From positions 651,001-715,000 of the forward strand of contig NZ_CP097329.1 of assembly GCF_030323025.1 (NCBI RefSeq): a stretch of 64,000 nucleotides of DNA, written 5' to 3'. The position numbers and the translations under genes were made by a program. The notes beneath the pieces were generated by a model. It was not told the origin of the DNA, searched no databases, and was given only the letters and a program-made list of their open reading frames with translations. Of the stretch, positions 29,927 to 39,258 are shown piece by piece. This DNA is from Pseudanabaena mucicola str. Chao 1806. GTDB taxonomy: Bacteria > Cyanobacteriota > Cyanobacteriia > Pseudanabaenales > Pseudanabaenaceae. Positions within the stretch are counted from its first letter, which is position 1, and every line of letters starts with the position of its first letter.

Positions 29927-30245
29927 CTTTGGGCATGATTATGGTGCTTTGTTTGCTCGTTTATAATTTAGCCCAACGTCAACTCAGACTTGCTTTAGCT
30001 CTCGCTCAAGATACTATTCCTAATCAATTGGGTAAACCCACTAATTCTCCAACTTTGCGATGGGTTTTTCAGTGTTTTATGGCAGTTCATTTAGTTTCTT
30101 TTCAGAACCTGACTCAAGTTGCAAATTTGTCTCCTCTTCGCCTTCATATTTTGAATTTCTTTTCTCCCTCCTGCCAACGCTATTATTTGCTCCCTGAGCC
30201 TCTTTCCTAATTGTTTTTCTCCTTCCATTACGAGCGGAATGTGGG
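29927..30245 (+). pseudogene. IS1634-family transposase, C-terminal part (right half of split element)
   Basis: A frame of about 94 codons begins at the IS256-B border with LGMIMVLCLLVYNLAQRQLR, the conserved C-terminal block of IS1634 transposases. It ends at 30210, and the 25-bp terminal inverted repeat follows at 30221-30245. It complements the N-terminal part at 12260-13296. Confidence 0.85.
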
Positions 30246-30246
30246 A

Positions 30247-30282
30247 TAGAAATAATCGAGAACAAGCTCTCGATTATTTCTA
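30247..30282. terminator. Hairpin that was once adjacent to the AEC permease stop
   Basis: 15-bp arms TAGAAATAATCGAGA and TCTCGATTATTTCTA enclose a 6-nt loop. The IS1634 target duplication overlaps its left arm, so before insertion this hairpin lay immediately after the permease stop codon, where it would work as a terminator. Confidence 0.65.
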
Positions 30283-30284
30283 CT

Positions 30285-30430
30285 TAACGCGAGTTCGGGA
30301 TAATTTGAAGAAGGATTTGAGAGAGGGTTTGCTACGCAAACCCTCTCTCAAATCCTAAAAGTAAAAGCCTTGCTTAGCAAGACTTTTACTTTTGGGATTT
30401 TAAAATTTGCCAGCTTAACCCGAACTGACA
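30285..30430 (-). repeat. MITE with IS982-like ends (family 5, long copy)
   Basis: The ends read ACGCGAGTTCGGGATAA and, inverted, TGTCAGTTCGGGTTAA. An inner hairpin GAGAGGGTTTGCGTAGCAAA and its complement is shared with the copy at 52810-52894. This copy has an extra internal hairpin (AGTAAAAG..TTGCT) not in the other. It abuts the mnmG stop codon. Confidence 0.7.
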
Positions 30431-32362
30431 TTACTTAGACTTTGCCGCAAGTCGATGTTGAATCTCTAGATAAACAAGTAAGGCATTGATATCCGCAGGG
30501 TTGACACCGCCAATACGGCTGGCTTGTCCAATCGTCATCGGTCGAATTTTACTGAGTTTCTCCCTTGATTCTTTAGAAAGGGTCTCGATCGCATTATAGT
30601 CAATACTTGGTGGCAACTTGCGATCGCTATGTTTGGCAACTTCCTCAATCTGATGCTCTTGACGTTGGATATAGCCGACATACTTTACTTCAATTTCGGC
30701 TGCAAGACGTTCAAAACGATTCAAATTCTTATCAGCTAAACCATAATGAATTAATTCTGCATAATTAAACTTAGGACGACGCAATAGTTCAGACAACGTA
30801 ATTGCCCCACGAATTACTTCGCCAGTCTCAGCAGTAATCCTTTGACCGAGTTCATCCTTCTCCTTGATACGGGTTTCATTGAGGCGTTGTACTTCCGCAT
30901 GAATGCGTTCCTGCTTTTCACAAAATAATTGCCAACGGCGAGCATCGACTAGTCCGATTTCTCGACCGATTGGTGTTAGTCGGCGATCGGCATTATCTGA
31001 TCGCAAAATCAAGCGATATTCAGAACGGCTGGTCAACATCCGATAGGGTTCGCGCAATTCCTTGGTACATAGATCATCGATAAGTGTACCGATGTAGCTA
31101 CTGGCACGAGGCAATACCACCATCTCTTTCCCTTTCGCATAGAGAGACGCATTCATCCCAGCAACTAGTCCTTGCGCGGCAGCTTCCTCGTAACCCGTCG
31201 TTCCATTAATCTGACCTGCACAAAATAGTCCTTCAATCAATTTGGTCATCAACGTCGGATAGCACTGGGTTGCAGGAATATAGTCATATTCCACCGCATA
31301 GGCTGCACGGAGCATCTGGCAATTCTCTAATCCAGGCAGGGTACGCAACATTTGCAGTTGAATATTCTCAGGCATTCCCGTAGAGAAGCCTTGAATATAA
31401 AGCTCAGGAATAGTCCTGCCTTCGGGTTCGATAAAAATTTGATGGCTCTCTTTATCCGCAAAGCGCACAATCTTATCTTCGATACTAGGACAATAACGCG
31501 GACCTTTGGCATCGATGAAGCCACCATAAACAGGTGTAAGATGAAGATTTTCGCGAATGATCCGATGAGTTGCCGCAGTGGTGCGCGTTAAATAGCAGTT
31601 CATCTGCTCCCGTTCCACCCATGCGGAAGGATCAAAACTAAACCAGTTCTGTTCTGGATCCGACGGCTGAACTTCCATTTTGCTGTAGTCTACGCTGCGG
31701 CGATCGACTCGCGCGGGTGTTCCCGTTTTTAAGCGATCGGTGACAAAGCCCAAAGCATTCAAGGTTTCCGTAAGCCCTGTGACTGCAAATTCACCTGCCC
31801 GACCTGCGGACATTGAGCGATTGCCCACCCAGATCTTGCCATTGAGAAATGTACCTGTCGTTAAAATGACAGCTTTACAGCCATAGCCCACCCCAAATTG
31901 AGTTTCAACGCCATAAATCCCTTGATTGGCATCTAATAAAACATTAATCACCGTTCCCTCACGAACTGAGAGATTAGGTTGATTCTCTACTACCTGCTTC
32001 ATTTCGGCAGCATATTCGCGCTTATCGGTCTGCGCTCGCAAAGCCCATACCGCAGGTCCCCGCGAACTATTGAGAATTCTTTTTTGTAAATAGGTGCGAT
32101 CGGTGATTTTGCCAATTTCGCCGCCGAGGGCATCGACTTCATGGACGAGTTGCGATTTGGCGGGTCCCCCAACGGCGGGATTACATGGCTGCCATGCAAT
32201 GCGATCGAGGTTGAGTGTGAGAAGTAAAGTTTTGCATCCCATTCTCGCTGAGGCAAGGGCAGCTTCACAACCTGCATGACCTGCACCAACGACGACGACT
32301 TCAAATTCGTCTAGAAACTGGACTTGATTAGCTGAATTAATCGAATTCTTGATCTCGCTCAT
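30431..32362 (-). CDS. mnmG: tRNA uridine-5-carboxymethylaminomethyl modification enzyme MnmG (GidA)
   Basis: This FAD-dependent enzyme works with MnmE to modify the wobble uridine of certain tRNAs. At 643 aa it has full family length. The dinucleotide-binding motif [19 protein letters not shown] lies near residue 25, with [25 protein letters not shown] and the signature [16 protein letters not shown] following. The C-terminal helical domain includes [18 protein letters not shown]. The stop touches the MITE at 30285-30430. mnmE is not in this window. Confidence 0.96.
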   Translation of the reverse strand: MSEIKNSINSANQVQFLDEFEVVVVGAGHAGCEAALASARMGCKTLLLTLNLDRIAWQPCNPAVGGPAKSQLVHEVDALGGEIGKITDRTYLQKRILNSSRGPAVWALRAQTDKREYAAEMKQVVENQPNLSVREGTVINVLLDANQGIYGVETQFGVGYGCKAVILTTGTFLNGKIWVGNRSMSAGRAGEFAVTGLTETLNALGFVTDRLKTGTPARVDRRSVDYSKMEVQPSDPEQNWFSFDPSAWVEREQMNCYLTRTTAATHRIIRENLHLTPVYGGFIDAKGPRYCPSIEDKIVRFADKESHQIFIEPEGRTIPELYIQGFSTGMPENIQLQMLRTLPGLENCQMLRAAYAVEYDYIPATQCYPTLMTKLIEGLFCAGQINGTTGYEEAAAQGLVAGMNASLYAKGKEMVVLPRASSYIGTLIDDLCTKELREPYRMLTSRSEYRLILRSDNADRRLTPIGREIGLVDARRWQLFCEKQERIHAEVQRLNETRIKEKDELGQRITAETGEVIRGAITLSELLRRPKFNYAELIHYGLADKNLNRFERLAAEIEVKYVGYIQRQEHQIEEVAKHSDRKLPPSIDYNAIETLSKESREKLSKIRPMTIGQASRIGGVNPADINALLVYLEIQHRLAAKSK

Positions 32363-32421
32363 TGCCTGACAGACCTGACCAACAGAATCCTATTCTAGCC
32401 TAAAACCTCTAAACATACGAT

Positions 32422-32452
32422 AAAGCACCGTGCTTTGCACAGTGCTTTATAT
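32422..32452. terminator. Hairpin downstream of pilT
   Basis: Arms AAAGCACCGTGC and GCACAGTGCTTT enclose a short loop, between the pilT stop and the mnmG start. It is a plausible terminator for pilT or another short palindromic repeat. Confidence 0.45.
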
Positions 32453-32499
32453 GCTTGTATGATCGGCTATATGGACAGCACAAGCTATCCACCTCAAAA

Positions 32500-33990
32500 C
32501 TACATCCGACCACGCAACATTTGCGCCATTTCGTTGGGCTTCGGCGAGTTCTCTACGGCAGTTTCTTCGGTAATACGACCATCCTCATAAAGCTTATAGA
32601 GAGACTGGTTCATATTGACCATTCCCTCATAGGTACATTTAGGAATGATAGCCTCAATTTCGTCTACTTCACCACGTTTGATATAGTCACGTACTGCATC
32701 AGTATTAATCATGATTTCATGAATTGCCGCACGCTTGCCATCGGTCGTCCGAACTAGAGACTGAGCAATAACACCCACCAATGACTCCGCCACCTGAATC
32801 CGCATTGGTCCCTGTTGTTCAGGTTCATAGAGATTCAGAATCCGCTCAATGGTTTTAACTGCACTATTTGTGTGGAGTGTTCCGAATACTAAGTGACCAG
32901 TTTGGGCGGCTTTCAGCGCTGTGTTCACCGTTTCTTTGTCGCGCATTTCCCCAATCAGAATGATATCGGGATCTTCACGCAAAGCTGCCTTCAGTGCATT
33001 ATCAAACTTGAGAGTATGAATACCTACTTCCCGTTGTTTGATCAGTGCTTTTTTACTTTGGTGGACAAATTCAATGGGGTCTTCGATGGAAATTAAGTGC
33101 TTCTGCATTTCCGTATTGATGAAGTCAACCATTGCGGCTAGGGTCGTAGATTTTCCTGAACCCGTAGGACCCGTGACAAGGATCAAACCTTTGTGAGTAT
33201 AACAAAGCTCACGAAATACCTCAGGTAAGCCAAGTTGATCAATCGACAGAATTTTGAGTGGGATCAGTCGCAAAACCATCGCAGTTCCGCGTAACGAATC
33301 AAAAACATTAATCCGACAACGGGCAAAGTCGTACTGAGTCGCTCCATCAAATTCTAAAGTGTCGCGAAATTGCTGGATTTGTTTATCATCCATAATTTCC
33401 GTCAGCCAAGTATCAAAGGTTTGCTTGTCTGGAATAGGATATTGCTCCTGTGTGACCATCAAGCCCCGACTGCGAAAACGGACTGGTTCATTCACTCCTG
33501 CATGAACATCAGAGCATCCTTGTTCGTAGGCATCCTTGACAATTTGAGCAAGGGTGGGCTGCCCTGAACTACGCTGTAAAATTGCGGGTAAACCTAGTCC
33601 TGGTAGGTTGGGTGGTGGACCTGGACGAATTGGAGGGCGGGGGTTAGGGGGAGGGGGAACGCTTTTAATCTGGGTATCTGTGGGGATTGCTATTTGGGCT
33701 TGACGTGCTGCTGCCTGAGACTGTTTTGCTTGTATTTGAGCTTGTTGTAACTGTGCTTGATAAGCAGCCTGTTGTTGGGCAGAATTGGGAGCAGCTTTAA
33801 CTTGACCTGCAACTCCTTGAGCAGAGGGATTAACACGCTGTTGATCTGCGGGGTTAGGAGGTATTTGAGGATTGCTGGGAGGAGCGACACGCTGCTGGGG
33901 GGTTGGTTGGGCGGCGGGATTACGTGGCTGTTGTGTTATACCACTCCCTGGGGAGGGTTGCGGTAAGGGAGGTATCCCAGATTGCGTCAT
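32500..33990 (-). CDS. pilT: Type IV pilus retraction ATPase PilT
   Basis: A hexameric AAA-type ATPase that powers pilus retraction for twitching motility, phototaxis and DNA uptake. The core contains Walker A GPTGSGKST, the Asp box, Walker B DIILIGEMRDKET and the His box HLVFGTLHTNSA. A PilT-type C-terminus (AQSLVRTTDGKRAAIHEIM) separates it from PilB. The first roughly 125 residues are a Pro/Gln/Ala-rich disordered extension, as in several cyanobacterial PilT proteins. The tail ends in MAQMLRGRM. Confidence 0.93.
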   Translation of the reverse strand: MTQSGIPPLPQPSPGSGITQQPRNPAAQPTPQQRVAPPSNPQIPPNPADQQRVNPSAQGVAGQVKAAPNSAQQQAAYQAQLQQAQIQAKQSQAAARQAQIAIPTDTQIKSVPPPPNPRPPIRPGPPPNLPGLGLPAILQRSSGQPTLAQIVKDAYEQGCSDVHAGVNEPVRFRSRGLMVTQEQYPIPDKQTFDTWLTEIMDDKQIQQFRDTLEFDGATQYDFARCRINVFDSLRGTAMVLRLIPLKILSIDQLGLPEVFRELCYTHKGLILVTGPTGSGKSTTLAAMVDFINTEMQKHLISIEDPIEFVHQSKKALIKQREVGIHTLKFDNALKAALREDPDIILIGEMRDKETVNTALKAAQTGHLVFGTLHTNSAVKTIERILNLYEPEQQGPMRIQVAESLVGVIAQSLVRTTDGKRAAIHEIMINTDAVRDYIKRGEVDEIEAIIPKCTYEGMVNMNQSLYKLYEDGRITEETAVENSPKPNEMAQMLRGRM

Positions 33991-34147
33991 AGTTGAACCT
34001 CGTTCTTAAACATTTTTATTAGGCAGCAGGTTTAGTGATGCGAGTTTTGTTAGTCAAATTGTGTGATTTGACCTAAAAATAACCAATCCTGTTACCTCAT
34101 AGGCTAAAAATATATTAGCTGTTGTAAATACTATCCTCAAATAATTA

Positions 34148-34993
34148 ATGAATATTCTTAGTGCCCTGCGCTCAAAACCGAGCGCAGAAAGCAAAAAAGC
34201 TTCTAAGCAAGCGAACCCCAAGCAAACTAAAGGTATTGAAATCAAGTCGCAACGTGAGTTAGACCATATGCGTGAATCATCTCGCATTGTTGCTACGGTA
34301 CTTAAGGAGATATCGGAAATCATTGCCCCTGGAATGACGACAATGGATCTCGACGCTTATGCTGAAAAACGCATTCGAGAAATGGATGCAGTCCCTAGTT
34401 TCAAGGGTTATTGTGGCTTTCCTGCTAGCATTTGTTCTAGTATTAATCACGAGGTTGTTCATGGTATTCCTAGCGCCAAAAAGGTAATTAAGCTAGGTGA
34501 TCTGGTAAAGATCGATACTGGTGCTTTTAAAAATGGTTTTCATGGCGATTCTTGCATCACGGTGGGTGTAGGCACAATTAGTGAAAAGGCAGCTAAGTTG
34601 ATGCGCGTAGCTGAGGAAGCACTATATAAGGGAATTGAGCAGGTCAAACCAGGCAACTGTATGCTCGATTTAGCTGGAGCGATCGAGGATCATGTCAAGG
34701 CTAATGGTTTTGTGATTGTTGAAGACTTTACGGGACATGGTGTTGGTCGAAATCTCCATGAGGAGCCATCTGTATTTAATTTCCGTACTCATCAATTACC
34801 GAATGTACGTTTTCGACCAGGAATGACCTTAGCAATCGAGCCAATCTTGAATGCGGGAACTAAGCGTGTCAGAATTTTGGCTGATAAGTGGACGGCTGTA
34901 ACAGTTGACAATCAGCTTTCGGCTCAGTTTGAACATACGGTTTTGGTCACTGAGACTGGCTATGAAATTTTTACTGATCGCAACAAAATCTAG
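34148..34993 (+). CDS. map: Methionine aminopeptidase, type I
   Basis: Removes the initiator methionine from nascent proteins. The five metal ligands are visible: Asp in [14 protein letters not shown] (two), His in [14 protein letters not shown], Glu in LAIEPILN and Glu in [10 protein letters not shown] Lys/Ser-rich N-terminal extension of about 35 residues precedes the catalytic domain; it resembles the ribosome-proximal extensions of some bacterial MetAP paralogues rather than the Cys-rich eukaryotic type. The length is 281 aa. The gene is divergent from pilT. Confidence 0.94.
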   Translation: MNILSALRSKPSAESKKASKQANPKQTKGIEIKSQRELDHMRESSRIVATVLKEISEIIAPGMTTMDLDAYAEKRIREMDAVPSFKGYCGFPASICSSINHEVVHGIPSAKKVIKLGDLVKIDTGAFKNGFHGDSCITVGVGTISEKAAKLMRVAEEALYKGIEQVKPGNCMLDLAGAIEDHVKANGFVIVEDFTGHGVGRNLHEEPSVFNFRTHQLPNVRFRPGMTLAIEPILNAGTKRVRILADKWTAVTVDNQLSAQFEHTVLVTETGYEIFTDRNKI

Positions 34994-35000
34994 TTCATTT

Positions 35001-35031
35001 CCAAGGCGCTGCGGCGCAGCGTTTTGGGATC
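35001..35031 (+). terminator. GC-rich hairpin after map
   Basis: The arms CGCTGC and GCAGCG, extended by CCAAGG and TTTTGG, end in a T-run. It follows the map stop by a few bases, so it is a likely map terminator, or a short repeat. Confidence 0.5.
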
Positions 35032-35047
35032 ATTAAAACTCAAGACT

Positions 35048-35725
35048 ATGCAGCATATTTTTTTAGCAGGTTCCAGTCGCGGCGTTGGGCGAGAAGTTGC
35101 CAAGCTTTTGCTGGAAAATGAACCACCATCGGTCAATTTAACTGTCCTTTTACGCAATCCTACTTATGCGGTGGAGCTAGAAGCTTTAGGGGCAAACGTA
35201 GTCTTTGGTGATGCACTCAATGTTGTGGAACTGGAGGCAGCGATCGCTAAATTAGGAGATATCGATATTGTGATTACGACGATGGGTGGTCTGCCGAGCG
35301 ATCGCGGCGAAAGGGCAGATTGTGAAGGCAATAAAAATCTGATCGATCTAGCCGTGAAGACGGGAGTTCAGAAATTTATTCTCGTTTCTTCGATTGGTAG
35401 CGGCAATAGTGTGATTGCGCTGGCTCCACAGGTCTTAGTGACATTGGGGGCAATTCTTAAGGAAAAGGAAAAGGCGGAGCAGCATCTCGTGGCGAGTGGC
35501 TTGACCTATACGATTATTCGTCCAGGAGGGCTAAAATCGGAACCAGCAACAGGTAATGCTGTGCTTACGGAAGATCCTACGATATCGGGGATTATTCATC
35601 GTGCGGATGTTGCTAAGCTAGTTTGCAAATGCGTAAATTCAGAGAAAACAAATCATAAAGTTTTTTCTGCGATTGATCGCAATATGTTATTCAAACCAGT
35701 AGAGTTTGAGACATTCAATTTTTAA
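35048..35725 (+). CDS. NAD(P)-binding SDR/NmrA-like protein
   Basis: About 225 aa from the ATG at 35048 (MQHIFLAGSSRGVG); a TTG at 35024 lies in the hairpin region and is less likely. The N-terminal glycine motif AGSSRGVGREVAKLL binds a nucleotide cofactor. FILVSSIGSGNSV and YTIIRPGGLKSEPATG match atypical SDR proteins of the HSCARG/NmrA kind common in cyanobacteria and plastids. No YxxxK pair is evident. Substrate is unknown. It is followed 15 bp later by the LysM gene on the same strand. Confidence 0.8.
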   Translation: MQHIFLAGSSRGVGREVAKLLLENEPPSVNLTVLLRNPTYAVELEALGANVVFGDALNVVELEAAIAKLGDIDIVITTMGGLPSDRGERADCEGNKNLIDLAVKTGVQKFILVSSIGSGNSVIALAPQVLVTLGAILKEKEKAEQHLVASGLTYTIIRPGGLKSEPATGNAVLTEDPTISGIIHRADVAKLVCKCVNSEKTNHKVFSAIDRNMLFKPVEFETFNF

Positions 35726-35740
35726 GCTATAGAGTTAGCC

Positions 35741-36895
35741 ATGCAGGAATATATTGTTCAAGCTGGAGACACACTTTCTAGTATAGCTAGGCGGTTTTTG
35801 GGCGCAAATGGAGATTGGCGAGAGATTGCAAGGATTAATAACATTACTAATCCTGCAAGTTTGCAAATTGGTCAGCGCTTACTTATTCCTAATCCTGCTA
35901 CACCACCGATCACCCAAAATCCCGAAGTGGTAATGGTGCGAAACACTTTGCAGGGAGTTTATCCGCCTAATAAGATGACGATTTCCTTTACGAAGGTGGG
36001 TAATGATCTAATTGCGAACTTACTCAATACTGGTCAGCAGGAGCGATTTGCTAAAATTAGGGATCTGGGACTATATCGGTTCGGCATTTTTAAGCTACGG
36101 GATTTCATTATCTATAGTTCGGGGTTGCTGCAACAATTGCAAATGAGTTCCTCAGAAATCAATGTGATGCTAGTAACAGCCGCTAATGAAGGAAGTCTGG
36201 ATGCGATTAATACTTGGGACAATCAATATTTGAGCTTTGGGATCTTCCAATGGACTTTAGGCTCCGCAGGACAAACTGGTGAGTTACCTGCTTTGTTGAG
36301 TAATTTAAAAAGGCGATATCCTACTGAGTTTCAGTATTATTTTGGACAGTTTGGTGTCGATGCCATATCAATGGATGGCGTGACGGGTTGGCTCTCCCTC
36401 AATGGTAAGCAACTTGTTAACGCTGCTGATAAAAACATTATGCGTCAACCGATTTGGGCGTTGCGCTTTGCGATCGCAGGTATGGATGCGCTAGTGCAGT
36501 CAGTCCAAGTTCTCCATGCAATTTCCCGACTCGATCAGTTCTATTTTCGACCCTCCCAGACTTTACAGGGCTTTGCGCTTTCGCAGTTACTCACCTCCGA
36601 GTTTGCCGTTGCTCTGTTACTCGATCACCATGTCAATCGTCCTAGTCATGTGATTGGTTGTGTTGCTGATGCGATCGCGCGATCAGGGTTAACGGCTGCT
36701 CAAATTGCCCAAGGTTCTAGGGATAATGAATCTTTAATCATTCAAAACTATTTGATTTTGCGTGAAACCTATGGTGGGGCAAACGCGATGACTAAATCAC
36801 GGGAACGTGCCGAATCAATTAGAAATGCGATCGCCACTGGTAATCTCTCAACGCAAAGGTTTTCGTTCCGTTCTAATCGCCAAGTAAGAGTTTAA
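35741..36895 (+). CDS. LysM-domain protein with a lysozyme-like C-terminal domain
   Basis: This 384-aa protein has an N-terminal LysM motif (about residues 3-50: YIVQAGDTLSSIARRFLG and SLQIGQRLLIPNP) that binds N-acetylglucosamine polymers. It is followed by a domain of about 270 residues in which TAANEGSLDAINTWDNQYLS places a Glu where lysozyme/chitosanase-like enzymes have their catalytic acid. No signal peptide is visible, so export would need another route. Peptidoglycan hydrolysis is an inference. It directly precedes a decayed IS630 element. Confidence 0.75.
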   Translation: MQEYIVQAGDTLSSIARRFLGANGDWREIARINNITNPASLQIGQRLLIPNPATPPITQNPEVVMVRNTLQGVYPPNKMTISFTKVGNDLIANLLNTGQQERFAKIRDLGLYRFGIFKLRDFIIYSSGLLQQLQMSSSEINVMLVTAANEGSLDAINTWDNQYLSFGIFQWTLGSAGQTGELPALLSNLKRRYPTEFQYYFGQFGVDAISMDGVTGWLSLNGKQLVNAADKNIMRQPIWALRFAIAGMDALVQSVQVLHAISRLDQFYFRPSQTLQGFALSQLLTSEFAVALLLDHHVNRPSHVIGCVADAIARSGLTAAQIAQGSRDNESLIIQNYLILRETYGGANAMTKSRERAESIRNAIATGNLSTQRFSFRSNRQVRV

Positions 36896-36897
36896 GC

Positions 36898-37612
36898 TCA
36901 TAGCCTACAATTTATCGCAAAGCTAAACTTCGAAACCAAAGAAATCAAGGTGAGTGTATTGAGTCTAAGCCGTACTCTCAAGCGATTGGATTTAGGGCGC
37001 AAAAAAAAATTTTTTAGTAGCCAGTGAACAAGCCACAGAGAGAGTCCAGAAATTGCGCTATGAGCTTCAGAGTTGGCTCGATACAATAGATGTAAAAAAT
37101 CTTGTATTCATTGATGAGACAGGACTAAATCTGTCGATGACAAGGCTTTATGGTAGAGGTGAAGGGGGAGCAAAAGTAACTGCCTGTTTCTTAGTTTTTA
37201 TAGAGAAAATATTATTGCCTCAATTATGGGTTGGAGCAATTGTTGCTATGGACAATTTGCCAGTCTATTACGCGGAAATTGCAAAAACTCTGATTGGATC
37301 TGTTGGCACTAAGGTCAAGATTTTACCTCCTTATTTCCCTGATTTATGACCTATTGAGCTGTGTTGGTCAAAGTTGAAAGAAATTATTCGCTCAGATAAA
37401 GCTCGTACAATTGAGGCTCTTGATGCAGCTAAGTAGCTCATCTTAATTAAAACCCAAACCAGAGTTTTGTTCCGCCCGCGTAGCGGGCGGAACAAAACTC
37501 TCGGTTTTTAGTTTACTTATGTCTAGCTGCTTATCACTAAGGCTATTAATGCTATTACTGATGAAGATACTCTTAATTGGTTTCATCATTGTGACATCTG
37601 CTTTGAGCCTTT
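36898..37612 (+). pseudogene. IS630-family transposase remnant, frameshifted, deleted and interrupted by a MITE
   Basis: The segment starts within the enzyme (VSVLSLSRTLKRLDLGRKKK), shifts frame at an A9T6 run, and continues ASEQATERVQKLRYELQ and LVFIDETGLNLSM (first catalytic Asp). An internal deletion then leads to AIVAMDNLP (second Asp) and ILPPYFPDL-stop-PIELCWSKLK (last catalytic Glu). A 98-bp MITE at 37431-37528 splits the C-terminus, which resumes as AINAITDEDTLNWFHHCD to about 37612. It is a clear dead copy. Confidence 0.85.
37431..37528 (+). repeat. 98-bp MITE (family 4, copy a)
   Basis: It opens AAGTAGCTCATCTTAATTAA, closes TTACTTATGTCTAGCT, and has a perfect inner hairpin AGAGTTTTGTTCCGCCCGC with its complement. 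It is flanked by a 3-bp repeat GCT (37428-37430 and 37529-37531) and inserted in the IS630 remnant. Nearly identical to 40454-40551. Confidence 0.85.
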
Positions 37613-37726
37613 TAGGTAGCTTCTTTTGTGGCGGGTTTGATCAGAATTTGCTGTAGGAATGCAATAGGAACTTGATTAGAAGCATGTGTACCACAACATT
37701 TATCAAAGATAGGACTTACGCAAATT
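37613..37726 (-). other. Gene-like remnant on the minus strand
   Basis: The minus strand reads DKCCGTHASNQVPIAFLQQI and then KPATKEAT, with no start. The only full ORF here would begin in the neighbouring palindrome. It may be a scrap of a lost gene; I assign no function. Confidence 0.25.
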
Positions 37727-37806
37727 TCAAGCAAGGTACATAGGTTTGTTTCCACGCCTTTGGCGTGGAAACAAACCTGTACTTCACCAGACTGGTAAAC
37801 GCTATA
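37727..37806. repeat. Palindromic repeat (family 3, copy a)
   Basis: CAAGCAAGGTACATAGG leads into a perfect hairpin with arms GTTTGTTTCCACGCC and GGCGTGGAAACAAAC, then CTGTACTTCACCAGACT and AAACGCTATA. The flanking words recur at 51211-51293 around a different hairpin stem. Confidence 0.75.
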
Positions 37807-37856
37807 GTACTTTGATACAAAATAAAGTCGTTGCTCAATAACACATTCCTTTTGTC

Positions 37857-38978
37857 TCATAAAGTTGCGTCATATAAATTGGCAGTTTTTCCCAACATGA
37901 TTTCACTAGAGAACATTTGCCGATAACGGGCGTAGCCATTTTTAGAGAATTGATCGCGTAAATCTTGATTGGCAATTAGTTCAGCGAGACTTTTAGCTAA
38001 ACTGTCAGGATCGCGAGGCATGACGATTAAACCAGTCTGGCGATCGCTAACCTGCTCAGCAATGCCGCCAACACAAGTTCCGACAACGGGCTTAGCTTGA
38101 GACATTGCTTCAGCACAGGCAAGACTGCAAGCTTCTTGAAGGGAAGGAAGTACAAAAATATCAAATAGCTGCATGAGATTAGGAAGACCATCGAGATAGC
38201 CTGTAAAAATGACGCGATCACCTATACCGAGATCTTGAGCTTCCTGCTTCAGTGAAGCTTCTAGATCACCATTACCTGCAATCACCAATCTCAACTCCTG
38301 CGCCCCTCTCCCAATGGGAGAAGGGCTGGGGGTGAGGGAAGCAAAGGCTTTTAGTAAATAGGTTAACCCCTTCGCTTCATTCAAACGAGCGGCTGTACCG
38401 AGAATAATTTGCTTAGCGGGATCGAGGCAAAATTTCTTCGCTAATTCAGAGGATTTATTTGCATTAAGAACAGGTTCTTTGACTCCATTGTAGATTAAAT
38501 GGTGCTTTTTGTTATTTAGTCCTAATTCTTTCATTAGGTTGTATTCTGCTTCGCAGACACTAATCACCTGATTTGCAAGCAGATTGCTAAACCAGCAGGA
38601 CATTTGATAACTAAATTGAGCGCTGTTTCCGTGATAGCCATGCACTGTAAAAATAATTGGCACTTTGCCCAAGACAAGCCGTACGGATAACATCAATTCA
38701 TGAGCGCCATGCACATGGACAAGATCAATCTCTTGTTCTCTTTGAATTTGCTTAATTCCTGAGATGAGTTCAAGCAAACCCTTAAAAAAATTGAAATCCC
38801 ATCTCGTAAATTCTCGTTGAGAGATAGGCAAAGCCCTAAATGGAGGTGCACCTTTGCCATCAGGAGCAAGAAGCGAAATTTTGTAGCGATCGCGTAGTCC
38901 TTCAATCAGGCTAAATGCTTGCTTTTCTGTACCTCCTTGATTGAGGTAAGGCAGAATGAATAAAATGTGTTTTTTCAC
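37857..38978 (-). CDS. Glycosyltransferase family 4 (GT-B fold)
   Basis: This 373-aa glycosyltransferase has the GT4 layout: an N-terminal acceptor domain beginning HILFILPYLNQGGTEKQA and a C-terminal nucleotide-sugar domain with GTAARLNEAKGLTYLLKA and the EX7E-type motif QEACSLACAEAMSQAKPVV. It probably adds a sugar in exopolysaccharide, lipopolysaccharide or glycolipid synthesis; donor and acceptor are unknown. Residues about 213-227 (LTPSPSPIGRGAQ) are encoded by a palindromic repeat inserted in frame between two strands of the C-terminal domain. It stands alone between mobile-element remnants. Confidence 0.88.
   Translation of the reverse strand: MKKHILFILPYLNQGGTEKQAFSLIEGLRDRYKISLLAPDGKGAPPFRALPISQREFTRWDFNFFKGLLELISGIKQIQREQEIDLVHVHGAHELMLSVRLVLGKVPIIFTVHGYHGNSAQFSYQMSCWFSNLLANQVISVCEAEYNLMKELGLNNKKHHLIYNGVKEPVLNANKSSELAKKFCLDPAKQIILGTAARLNEAKGLTYLLKAFASLTPSPSPIGRGAQELRLVIAGNGDLEASLKQEAQDLGIGDRVIFTGYLDGLPNLMQLFDIFVLPSLQEACSLACAEAMSQAKPVVGTCVGGIAEQVSDRQTGLIVMPRDPDSLAKSLAELIANQDLRDQFSKNGYARYRQMFSSEIMLGKTANLYDATL
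38297..38338. repeat. Palindromic repeat inserted in frame in the glycosyltransferase gene (family 6)
   Basis: CCTCTCCCAATGGGAGAAGG is followed by GCTGGGGGTGAGGG. It encodes LTPSPSPIGRG, the same peptide text as in CobN residues 788-800, which is absent from the usual GT4 fold at this surface loop. Confidence 0.85.
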
Positions 38979-39095
38979 TAGCTAGTTAGACCACTAATTT
39001 ATATTCATTTAAATATTATCTTGATTGTTTAAATTTATGCACTGGTCATTAAATTAGTGACGTGAGAACATAGAGTCAGAGTAAAGAAAAAAACG

Positions 39096-39258
39096 ATGAA
39101 CTGTCCACATTGCCAGAGGCAAAAAATCATAAAAAAAGGCAAACATCATCATCAAGACAGCAAAGCTATTCAGAACTATTTATGTAAAGAATGCTGTAAA
39201 TGATTCAGTGAAAGGACAGGAACACCAATTTCAAGACTGAGAACACCAGCAAATGTAG
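39096..39258 (+). pseudogene. IS1-like transposase N-terminal fragment with a nonsense codon
   Basis: MNCPHCQRQKIIKKGKHHH is the zinc-finger start of IS1/InsA-like proteins, then [30 protein letters not shown]-to-TGA change accounts for the stop. It ends where an IS256 fragment begins. Confidence 0.75.

Larger units (their letters stand above)
12184..30245. mobile_element. 18-kb nested insertion: one IS1634-type element opened by an IS256-bounded cargo segment
   Basis: The outer ends are identical 25-bp inverted repeats starting CCCACATTCCGCTCGTAATG (12184-12208 and, inverted, 30221-30245). They are flanked by the same 6-bp sequence ATAGAA (12178-12183 and 30246-30251), the expected target duplication. 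The left half carries the N-terminal transposase part and the right half the C-terminal part. Between them lie two direct 1327-bp IS256 copies (13297-14623, 28600-29926) and about 14 kb of cargo including cobN. No 8-9 bp duplication flanks either IS256 copy or the pair, so the route of entry (composite transposition or recombination of a circle into a resident IS256) is inferred. Confidence 0.8.

Noticed and set aside
37612-37860. 82-codon minus-strand ORF
   Set aside because: It starts next to the glycosyltransferase stop and reads through a palindromic repeat; only a short downstream part looks gene-like.
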